From assembly GCA_003242205.1 (NCBI GenBank), contig QGUR01000033.1:1-21487 (forward strand): a stretch of 21,487 bases of DNA. The letters are read 5' to 3'. Origin of the DNA: Chloroflexota bacterium. Its GTDB lineage: Bacteria > Chloroflexota > Anaerolineae > Aggregatilineales > Phototrophicaceae. The notes beneath the pieces were generated by a model, which was given only the letters and a program-made list of their open reading frames with translations, made no database searches and was not told the DNA's origin. A program made the translations under genes and the position numbers. Position 1 is the first letter of the stretch. The number at the start of each line of letters is the position of its first letter. This document shows, one piece after another, positions 15,653-21,487 of the stretch.

Positions 15653-15680
15653 TTGCTGAACAGGACGGCTCAGGTATAAT
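15653..15680 (+). promoter_or_regulatory. Predicted promoter of the Roadblock-pyrG-ADA unit
   Basis: A perfect TATAAT (15675-15680) with TTGCTG (15653-15658) at a 16-base spacing. The start would be near 15687, leaving a leader of about 190 bases before the Roadblock gene. Together with the moxR promoter this accounts for the 416-bp gap 15462-15877; no gene is seen in that gap. Confidence 0.6.
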
Positions 15681-15791
15681 ACAGGCGAACGCGCGCCGCG
15701 CCGTGCGTAAGGATTTTACCCGCTTTAACCCTTGTGTCTTACAGCAAGCGACTGACCTTTCTGGCCGGGTAGGACACCGTGATGATGCAAT

Positions 15792-15813
15792 CCGGTGGGT
15801 ACGCGCCCGCCGG
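15792..15813 (+). other. GC-rich hairpin in the long leader of the Roadblock gene
   Basis: CCGGTGGG (15792-15799) pairs with CCCGCCGG (15806-15813), eight pairs with one G-T wobble, around a six-base loop. It sits in the roughly 190-base leader, about 65 bases before the ATG. No known riboswitch is recognised. Confidence 0.3.
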
Positions 15814-15877
15814 GAACGAGCGCCGTTTGCAGCCTGCGCGCCGCCGCGCCGTTGACTTCGTGAGAGGAGTTTTCTCG

Positions 15878-16249
15878 ATGGCGAAATCGCGCACCGAACT
15901 GATGGTGGACCGCCTTCGCGATCTTCAGGCGACGACGCCGGAAATTGAAGCCTCCGCGGTCGTGAGCGTTGACGGGTTGATCATGGCCTCGTCGCTGCCC
16001 GCTGGCGTTGAAGAAGATCGCGTTTCCGCCATGTCTGCCGCCATGCTGTCGCTGGGCGAGCGCATTGCCAATGAACTGGGGCGCGGCGTGCTGGATCAGG
16101 TTTACATTAAAGGCGATGACGGTTATGTCATCCTGATGTCGGTCGGAGAGGAAGCGGTGCTGACGACCCTGGTGCGCGAGGGCGCGAAGCTCGGCCTGAT
16201 TTTCCTGGATATGCGCCGTACCGCCGACGATCTCGAAAAGCTCGTCTAG
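15878..16249 (+). CDS. Roadblock/LC7 domain protein
   Basis: A 123-aa single-domain protein of the MglB/Roadblock/LC7 type. Bacterial and archaeal members dimerise and usually control small Ras-like GTPases (MglA type). Seen: the N-terminal helix LMVDRLRDLQATTPEIEASAVVSVDGLIMAS (8-38), whose VVSVDGLIMASS strand-turn is the family core, followed by the long helix AMSAAMLSLGERIANELGRG (51-70) and the strands VYIKGDDGYVILMSV (75-89), with the last helix KLGLIFLDMRR at 104-114. I chose the ATG at 15878 because AGGAG (15865-15869) is eight bases before it; the frame is open to 15779 without such a site. No GTPase gene is in the window. pyrG follows 132 bases downstream. Confidence 0.85.
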   Translation: MAKSRTELMVDRLRDLQATTPEIEASAVVSVDGLIMASSLPAGVEEDRVSAMSAAMLSLGERIANELGRGVLDQVYIKGDDGYVILMSVGEEAVLTTLVREGAKLGLIFLDMRRTADDLEKLV

Positions 16250-16306
16250 CGCAACGCAGCGCAAAATTCGTCCGTCCCGGACTCAAGTCTGATAGTATTG
16301 TGCATA

Positions 16307-16343
16307 GGCAGGGCAGGCCGCCGGGCCGGTATATAGCCCTGCC
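16307..16343 (+). other. Strong hairpin between the Roadblock gene and pyrG
   Basis: GGCAGGGC (16307-16314) and GCCCTGCC (16336-16343) are perfect inverted repeats; between them GGCC / GGCC can pair further. No T-run follows, so a standard terminator is unlikely. Its place 38 bases before pyrG would suit an attenuator or an RNA-processing/stability element. Confidence 0.4.
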
Positions 16344-16381
16344 ATATCCCGTTTGTTGGCCAGGCGAGATGAGCGTGTAGT

Positions 16382-18058
16382 ATGACCAATCCAAAGTACA
16401 TTTTCTGCACCGGAGGCGTGGTGAGTTCGGTCGGCAAGGGCGTGACTGCGGCGGCCATTGGGCGCATTCTCAAGGCGCGCGGCCTCAAGGTTGCGATCCA
16501 GAAACTCGACCCCTATCTGAATGTCGATCCGGGTACGATGAGCCCCTACCAGCACGGTGAGGTTTTCGTCACCGCGGACGGCGCGGAAACCGATCTCGAC
16601 CTCGGCCATTATGAGCGGTTTATCGACGAAAATCTCGACCGTACCTGCAATGTGACCGCCGGGCAGGTTTACAGCCACGTCATCGACAAGGAACGGCGCG
16701 GCGATTATCTGGGTGGCACGATACAGGTCATTCCCCATATCACCAACGAAATCAAACGGCGTATTGGTCTGGTCGGCAAGGAGAGCAACGCCGATGTGGT
16801 GATCGTCGAAGTTGGCGGCACGGTCGGCGATATCGAGAGCCTGCCGTTTCTGGAGGCCATCCGGCAAATGCGGGCCGCGCTGGGGCGTAACGACGCTATC
16901 ACGGTGCATGTCACTTTCCTGCCGCACATTGGCGCAACCGGCGAGTTAAAGACCAAACCGACGCAGCACAGCGTCGCCGAACTGCGGAGTATCGGTATTC
17001 AGCCGCAGGTCATCATCGCCCGAACCGATTATCCGGTCAGCAAGGAAGTCACCGACAAGATCGCGCTGTTCTGCGACGTCGATGAACAGGCCGTCATCGC
17101 GCTGGAAACGACGGATCTGTTATACGATGTGCCGCTGATGCTGGAAGACGCCGGACTGGGAGAATATCTGGTTCAGGTGCTGAAGCTCGATGCTGTGGCT
17201 CCCCAGCTTGACGACTGGCGGCAAATGGTGCGGCGGATGCGCGCTGCCAAGGAGGTCGTACGCATTGCCGTCGTCGGCAAGTACGTCGAACTGCACGACG
17301 CTTACATGAGCGTGAAAGAGGCGCTGTTTCACGCTGCCAGCGCCCGCGACCGCCGTCTGGAGATCGAATGGATTTATTCGGGCGACCTCGAAAAGGATCG
17401 TGGCTGGGATGTTCTGCGCACGGTTGATGGCATCGTCGTTCCGGGCGGGTTCGGCTATCGCGGCGTCGAGGGCAAGGTGCTGGCGGCGCGTTATGCCCGC
17501 GAGAATAACGTGCCTTATCTTGGCCTGTGTCTTGGCATGCAGGTCATGTGTATCGAATTTGCGCGCAACGTTCTCGGTCTGGAAGACGCCAATAGTTCGG
17601 AGTTTGATACCGCAGCCGAGCATCCGGTGATTGACCTGATGCACGAACAGCGCAGCGTTACGGAGTTGGGTGGAACGATGCGGCTCGGATTGTATCCGTG
17701 CCGCCTGCGCGAAGGCAGTGTCGCCGCGCGCGCCTACAACGGCATGGATGAAGTGCAGGAGCGCCATCGCCACCGCTTTGAGTTCAATAATGACTATCGC
17801 GCCGCGTTTGAGGCCGCGGGCATGGTTTTCAGCGGGTTAAGCCCGGATCACCTGCTGGTCGAAATTTCGGAAATTGCAGGGCATCCGTTCATGGTCGGCA
17901 GCCAGTTCCATCCCGAGTTTCAAAGCCGGCCCAATGCGCCGCATCCGTTGTTCACCGCGCTGATCGATGCGGCAAGCGAGTTTAACCGGACGAACGGCGC
18001 GCGCGCTGCGACCGGGGAAAGCGCTACGGGAACCGCCGAAGCAGAAAGCAACGCGTAA
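16382..18058 (+). CDS. pyrG: CTP synthase
   Basis: Makes CTP from UTP, ATP and glutamine, the last step of de novo pyrimidine nucleotide synthesis. The 558-aa product holds the synthetase domain (about 1-270) with the P-loop-like TGGVVSSVGKG (10-20), KLDPYLNVDPGTMSPYQHGE (41-60) and DLDLGHYERF (71-80). A class I glutamine amidotransferase domain (about 295-535) has PGGFGYRG (354-361), the nucleophile Cys383 in GLCLGMQ, and the His510/Glu512 pair in SQFHPEF. The ATG at 16382 has only a weak purine-rich ribosome site. The ADA-family gene starts 18 bases after the stop, so they form one operon. Confidence 0.98.
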   Translation: MTNPKYIFCTGGVVSSVGKGVTAAAIGRILKARGLKVAIQKLDPYLNVDPGTMSPYQHGEVFVTADGAETDLDLGHYERFIDENLDRTCNVTAGQVYSHVIDKERRGDYLGGTIQVIPHITNEIKRRIGLVGKESNADVVIVEVGGTVGDIESLPFLEAIRQMRAALGRNDAITVHVTFLPHIGATGELKTKPTQHSVAELRSIGIQPQVIIARTDYPVSKEVTDKIALFCDVDEQAVIALETTDLLYDVPLMLEDAGLGEYLVQVLKLDAVAPQLDDWRQMVRRMRAAKEVVRIAVVGKYVELHDAYMSVKEALFHAASARDRRLEIEWIYSGDLEKDRGWDVLRTVDGIVVPGGFGYRGVEGKVLAARYARENNVPYLGLCLGMQVMCIEFARNVLGLEDANSSEFDTAAEHPVIDLMHEQRSVTELGGTMRLGLYPCRLREGSVAARAYNGMDEVQERHRHRFEFNNDYRAAFEAAGMVFSGLSPDHLLVEISEIAGHPFMVGSQFHPEFQSRPNAPHPLFTALIDAASEFNRTNGARAATGESATGTAEAESNA

Positions 18059-18076
18059 CTGAGAAGGAACAGGACA

Positions 18077-19123
18077 ATGTCCATCGAAAGCTATATCGAG
18101 GCAATGCCAAAGGCAGAGCTTCATGTTCATCTGGAGGGCGCTGTCAGCCCGGAAGAGCTGCTGCTGATCGCGGAACAGAATGAAGTCGCCGAGCAGATCA
18201 AACACTTCAATACCTGGGCGGCGCTGGTTCAGAAACCCGATTACGAGCGGCTGGATGATATCATCCGTGTGGCCTGTCAGTGGGTGCAGTTGCCTGAAGA
18301 CCTGACGCGGATCGCCTATAACGTCGGCACGAACCTGTCGAAACAGAACGTTCGCTATGCCGAAGTCTCGGTCACACCGGCGCTGTATAGCGGGCTGTCA
18401 CTGTCGCTGGAACAGTTCTTCGCGGCGCTGAACGATGGCCGCGAACGAGCCGAGCGGGCATGGGGCATTCGCATTGGCTGGGTGCTGACCTTGCCGCGCG
18501 ACGAGCCGCGCCGTGGCGATGAATACGTGCGCTTTGCCACTTCTCCGGGCGGGCGCAGGGCCAATATCGTGGCGCTTGGGCTGGCGGGTACGGAAACCGC
18601 GCACCCGGTCGGGCAATTTGAGCGCACCTTCGTGACTGCCGAGAAAAAAGGGCTGCCGCGCGTTGTGCATGCCGGTGAGATACTTGGCGCGGAAGGCGTG
18701 CTGGCGGCGCTTCAAACGTTGTCTCCCAACCGCGTGGTCGATGGCTGGGGCATCAGCGAATCCAAAGAAGTGCGCGATTTGATGCACGAGAAGTCTGTCT
18801 CGCTTGATGTGTCGATGATCGCCGCGTTACGGCGGAACAGAATCGCCGACTATCAGGCGTATCCATTGCGCCAACTGTACGACGATGGTGTTGTCATCAC
18901 ATTGGGCGCGGATATGCCTGAGCTTTTCCAGACGACGCTCAACGAGCAGTACACAATCGTCGTGCGTGACCTCGGGTTCGATCTGGAGGAACTGGAGGAG
19001 ATCGCGCTCAACGCGGTGCGCGTCAGCGCGTTGCCTGAAGATGAGCGCGAGACGTTGCTCGGCGAATTTCGCCAGACTTACGACGCTCTGCGCGCCGAAC
19101 ACATCGAGGCGCAGACCGAATAG
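18077..19123 (+). CDS. Adenosine-deaminase-family protein with altered active site
   Basis: The 348-aa product is a metal-dependent TIM barrel of the adenosine/AMP deaminase family. The N-terminal MPKAELHVHLEGA (10-22) supplies the zinc ligands His16 and His18, VVHAGE (196-201) supplies ligand His198 and catalytic Glu201, and TLGADMPELF (275-284) supplies ligand Asp279. Two usually invariant positions are changed. The RIGHG histidine is Asp222 (NRVVDGWGI), and the second Asp of the DDP motif is Met280. The usual CPTSN-type strand is LDVSMIAAL instead. Metal binding looks intact but normal adenosine deamination is doubtful, so I give no gene symbol. The ATG at 18077 is preceded by an AAGGA/AGGA-rich region. 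It is 18 bases downstream of pyrG. Confidence 0.85.
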   Translation: MSIESYIEAMPKAELHVHLEGAVSPEELLLIAEQNEVAEQIKHFNTWAALVQKPDYERLDDIIRVACQWVQLPEDLTRIAYNVGTNLSKQNVRYAEVSVTPALYSGLSLSLEQFFAALNDGRERAERAWGIRIGWVLTLPRDEPRRGDEYVRFATSPGGRRANIVALGLAGTETAHPVGQFERTFVTAEKKGLPRVVHAGEILGAEGVLAALQTLSPNRVVDGWGISESKEVRDLMHEKSVSLDVSMIAALRRNRIADYQAYPLRQLYDDGVVITLGADMPELFQTTLNEQYTIVVRDLGFDLEELEEIALNAVRVSALPEDERETLLGEFRQTYDALRAEHIEAQTE

Positions 19124-19172
19124 ACCTACGTCGCGTGGCGATAGCGCGCCCAGGACAGAAAAACGGGAATCA

Positions 19173-19201
19173 AAAAGCGCCGGCAAACTGCCGGCGCTTT
19201 T
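19173..19201. terminator. Bidirectional Rho-independent terminator
   Basis: A perfect 13-bp stem: AAAAGCGCCGGCA (19173-19185) and TGCCGGCGCTTTT (19189-19201) around a three-base loop, with A- and T-tracts at the ends. It sits between the convergent ADA-family gene and dnaK and can serve both. Confidence 0.9.
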
Positions 19202-19214
19202 GTTATTCAGAGGA

Positions 19215-21107
19215 TTAGACCTCGGTGAAGTCGCCTTCGACCACGTCATCGGGCTGTGCCTTGCCGTCGCCGGGCTGGCTGCTGCCACCACTCGCCGCGC
19301 TGGTGTCGGTCGCGTACATCTGCTGCGACAGCGCGTAGGTGGCGTTCTGCAGATTTTGAATTGCCGAGCGAATGGCGTTGATATCCTCGCCTTCCGCCGC
19401 GCGCTTCACGGCCTGAATCTGGCTCTCGATGGTCGCGCGGTCGTTGGCGGGAACTTTATCGCCCAGTTCGCGCAGGGCCTTTTCGGCCTGATAGACGAGG
19501 CTGTCGGCTTCGTTACGCGCCTGTGCGAGCTGGCGTCGTCGTTCGTCCTCGTTGCGGTGCTGTTCCGCCTCCTGGATCATGCGCTTCACTTCAGCCTCGG
19601 ACAGATTCGTCGACGCAGTGACGGTGATCTTCTGCGCCTTGCCGGTCGCCTTGTCGGTCGCTGTCACGTTCAGGATACCGTTTGCGTCGATGTCGAACTT
19701 GACTTCGATCTGCGGCACGCCGCGCGGCGCGGGCGCGATCCCCTCAAGGCGGAAGTGACCCAGCGTCATGTTGTCCGCGGCCATCGGGCGTTCGCCCTGC
19801 AGGACGTGAATGTCCACAGCCGTCTGGTTATCTTCGGCAGTCGAGAAAATCTCGCTCTTCGTCACCGGGATGGTGGTGTTACGCTCGATGAGCTTCGTCA
19901 TCACGCCACCCAGGGTTTCGACGCCCAGGCTTAGCGGCGTCACGTCGAGCAACAGCACGTCCTTGACGTCGCCTGCGAGTACACCAGCCTGAATGGCCGC
20001 GCCAATCGCCACGACTTCGTCGGGGTTCACGCTCTTGTTCGGCGTCTTGCCCAGCATCTCCTGGATCAGATCCTGAACCATCGGCATACGGGTGGAACCG
20101 CCGACCAGCACAACTTCGTCGATCTGCGTATGCTCAAGCCCGGCGTCGGCAAGCGCCTGCTTCACCGGACCGCGCAGCCGTTCCATCAGATGACGGCTCA
20201 ACTGCTCGAACTTCGCGCGGCTGAGCGACGTGACCAGATGCTTCGGGCCGGTCGCGTCAGCCGTGATGAACGGCAGATTGATGTCCGTCTGCACCGTGTT
20301 CGACAGCTCGATCTTGGCCTTTTCAGCTGCTTCCTTCAGACGCTGGAGCGCCTGCCGGTCGTTGCGCAGGTCAATGCCCTGATCCCGCTTGAATTCTTCG
20401 GCCAGCCAGTCGACGATCACCTGATCCCAGTCATCGCCGCCGAGATGCGTGTCGCCGCTTGTGGCCTTCACTTCGACCACGCCGTCGCCGACTTCAAGGA
20501 TGGACACGTCGAAAGTGCCGCCACCCAGGTCGAAGACCAGAATGGTTTCGTTGCCTTTTTTGTCCAGACCATAGGCCAGCGACGCAGCGGTCGGCTCGTT
20601 GATGATCCGCAGCACTTCAAGCCCGGCGATCCGACCGGCATCCTTGGTGGCCTGGCGCTGGCTGTCGTTGAAGTAGGCCGGAACGGTGATGACAGCCTGA
20701 GTGACCGGTTCGCCCAGATACGCTTCAGCAGCGTTCTTGAGCTTCGTCAGGATCATCGCGCTGATTTCCTGAGGCGTATATGTTCTGCCGTTGACCGGAA
20801 TCTTCACGCGAACGTCATTGACAGGGCCGGCTTCAACAGCGTAGGGCAGGTTCTTGGCTTCGGCGGCAACTTCATTGAAGTTCTTGCCCATAAAGCGCTT
20901 GATCGAGAAAACGGTGTTTTCCGGATTAATTACCGCCTGGCGCTTGGCCGCCTGACCCACCAGCCGCTCGCCGTTTTTGGTAAAAGCGACGACCGACGGT
21001 GTCGTGCGGCTGCCTTCTTCATTGGTTATGACCACCGGATCGCCGCCTTCGAGGACAGCCACAACCGAGTTGGTTGTACCGAGGTCGATGCCAACGATTT
21101 TCGCCAT
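19215..21107 (-). CDS. dnaK: Molecular chaperone DnaK (Hsp70)
   Basis: ATP-driven chaperone that binds and refolds unfolded proteins with DnaJ and GrpE. The 630-aa product has the complete Hsp70 layout. The ATPase domain starts GIDLGTTNSVVAVLEGG (6-22), with INEPTAASLAYGLDKKG, VFDLGGGTFDVS and VLVGGSTRMP further on. The linker DVLLLDVTPLSLGVET is followed by the substrate-binding domain and a helical lid, ending in the charged tail DDVVEGDFTEV. The ATG at 21105-21107 has GAGG six bases upstream. grpE, dnaJ and hrcA are not adjacent, so the gene appears to be monocistronic, bounded downstream by the terminator at 19173 and upstream by a hairpin at 21219. Confidence 0.98.
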   Translation of the reverse strand: MAKIVGIDLGTTNSVVAVLEGGDPVVITNEEGSRTTPSVVAFTKNGERLVGQAAKRQAVINPENTVFSIKRFMGKNFNEVAAEAKNLPYAVEAGPVNDVRVKIPVNGRTYTPQEISAMILTKLKNAAEAYLGEPVTQAVITVPAYFNDSQRQATKDAGRIAGLEVLRIINEPTAASLAYGLDKKGNETILVFDLGGGTFDVSILEVGDGVVEVKATSGDTHLGGDDWDQVIVDWLAEEFKRDQGIDLRNDRQALQRLKEAAEKAKIELSNTVQTDINLPFITADATGPKHLVTSLSRAKFEQLSRHLMERLRGPVKQALADAGLEHTQIDEVVLVGGSTRMPMVQDLIQEMLGKTPNKSVNPDEVVAIGAAIQAGVLAGDVKDVLLLDVTPLSLGVETLGGVMTKLIERNTTIPVTKSEIFSTAEDNQTAVDIHVLQGERPMAADNMTLGHFRLEGIAPAPRGVPQIEVKFDIDANGILNVTATDKATGKAQKITVTASTNLSEAEVKRMIQEAEQHRNEDERRRQLAQARNEADSLVYQAEKALRELGDKVPANDRATIESQIQAVKRAAEGEDINAIRSAIQNLQNATYALSQQMYATDTSAASGGSSQPGDGKAQPDDVVEGDFTEV

Positions 21108-21137
21108 CTTTAACCTCGCTTACACTCACATTCCAAG

Positions 21138-21188
21138 TATTACTCTTGAAGTTTAGACATAGCATCTCAGATGCATGTAGGAGTAATA
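21138..21188. promoter_or_regulatory. Nested inverted repeats upstream of dnaK
   Basis: TATTACTC (21138-21145) and GAGTAATA (21181-21188) are perfect inverted repeats enclosing a second palindrome, GCATCT-C-AGATGC (21162-21174). A TATATT hexamer on the minus strand (21185-21190) could be the dnaK -10, but no fitting -35 is present. The repeats do not match the HrcA operator CIRCE. They may be an operator or a leader RNA structure. Confidence 0.35.
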
Positions 21189-21218
21189 TATGAGGCTTGT
21201 AAGATTTAGAGGGACGAA

Positions 21219-21245
21219 GACGCATGAATCGGCGATCCATGCGTC
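21219..21245 (-). terminator. 27-base near-perfect palindrome after the response-regulator gene
   Basis: The arms GACGCATG (21219-21226) and CATGCGTC (21238-21245) are perfect; inside them ATCG / CGAT also pair, so 24 of 27 positions are symmetric. It lies 20 bases after the regulator's stop and upstream of dnaK. It probably ends the regulator transcript, although a T-tract is missing. It could also be a protein-binding site. Confidence 0.45.
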
Positions 21246-21265
21246 CTTATGCTGGCTGAACTCGG

Positions 21266-21487
21266 TTATTCCGCTTCTTGCTGGCGGCGAAAGTCGACGA
21301 AACGATAGCCGACGCCGCGCTCTGTGAGGATGTATTTCGGGTTCGACGGGTCTTCTTCGATTTTTTCACGCAGATAATTGACATACAGCCGGACGTAATG
21401 CGCTTCGTCCGGGCTTTATACGCCCACACCTTGCGTAAATAATAACGAGAAGAAAACGACGCACCGTCGTTTTCTATCAAATAATTG
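21266..21487 (-). pseudogene. OmpR/PhoB-type response regulator, C-terminal DNA-binding domain, frameshifted and cut by the window edge
   Basis: Read from the right edge on the minus strand, the first part encodes YLIENDGASFSSRYYLRKVWAYK, the middle of a winged-helix effector domain. The next part, in another frame, encodes SPDEAHYVRLYVNYLREKIE, then DPSNPKYILTERGVGYRFVDF and the stop at 21266-21268. This is the classic recognition helix and beta-hairpin end (YILTERGVGYRF). The two pieces join only if one base is added near 21415-21420, where the minus strand reads TATAAAGCC; in the C-terminal frame a TAA (21416-21418) stands there. Either the gene is broken or a base was lost from the A-run in sequencing or assembly. 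The receiver domain is outside the window. Confidence 0.75.
21451..21475. repeat. Perfect 10-bp inverted repeat near the window end
   Basis: AGAAAACGAC (21451-21460) and GTCGTTTTCT (21466-21475) pair perfectly around five bases. It looks like a terminator hairpin with a T-tract but lies inside the regulator's coding region, within a locally AT-rich stretch. Confidence 0.35.

Noticed and set aside
15779..15877. Longer N-terminus (ATG at 15779) for the Roadblock protein
   Set aside because: The extra residues are Arg/Pro-rich and not part of the domain; the AGGAG before 15878 decides the start.
16128..16927. Minus-strand open frames across the Roadblock-pyrG junction
   Set aside because: They are antisense to the firmly identified pyrG and carry no recognisable motif.
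21108..21265. CIRCE (HrcA operator) in front of dnaK
   Set aside because: No TTAGCACTC-N9-GAGTGCTAA or near match is present; the repeats found have other sequence and spacing.

Overview
The window reads as a piece of chromosome from a GC-rich bacterium, most likely a member of the Chloroflexota (Anaerolineae-like). The indicators are a membrane-anchored YvcK next to gap-pgk, a DUF1461 (TIGR01906-type) membrane protein, a fused membrane/spermidine-synthase-like protein and a RseB/LolA-like cytoplasmic protein. The phylum call is inference from family content, not from a marker-gene tree. Coding density is high. No tRNA, rRNA, CRISPR, phage or transposase gene was seen.

Left part (1-3100). 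On the minus strand, reading right to left, are ruvB, a small P-loop kinase and queA (cut by the window edge, C-terminus missing). upp (uracil salvage) diverges from ruvB and has a near-consensus promoter.

Central metabolism block (3200-10040), mostly minus strand, reading right to left: yvcK, gap, pgk and then tpiA. This is the order of the classical Gram-positive yvcK-(whiA)-gap-pgk-tpiA cluster with whiA missing. It is interrupted between pgk and tpiA by a plus-strand gene of unknown function and a 148-bp palindromic MITE-like element. tpiA is followed at once by an uncharacterised membrane protein that lacks a conventional start codon near its apparent N-terminus. A Rho-independent terminator sits between gap and pgk, and yvcK has its own promoter downstream of the DUF1461 gene.

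Middle block (10100-15880). A two-gene minus-strand unit encodes the fused membrane/spermidine-synthase-like protein and the DUF1461 protein. A GNAT acetyltransferase gene diverges from it and overlaps tail-to-tail with a MoxR-DUF58 pair. A 416-bp divergent intergenic region holds an extended -10 promoter for moxR and a TATAAT promoter for the next unit.

Right part (15880-21487). The plus-strand unit is an orphan Roadblock/LC7 protein, pyrG (CTP synthase) and an adenosine-deaminase-family protein. The last keeps the zinc ligands and the catalytic Glu but has lost the conserved catalytic His and the second Asp of the DD pair. A strong bidirectional terminator separates this unit from dnaK (minus). 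At the right edge is the C-terminal part of an OmpR-type response regulator with an apparent one-base frameshift.

The most unusual items are the active-site-altered ADA-family protein in the pyrG operon, the MITE-like element, the truncated glycolytic synteny with a membrane-anchored YvcK, the tpiA-linked membrane protein with a degenerate HExxH-like motif and no ATG/GTG start, and the frameshifted regulator.
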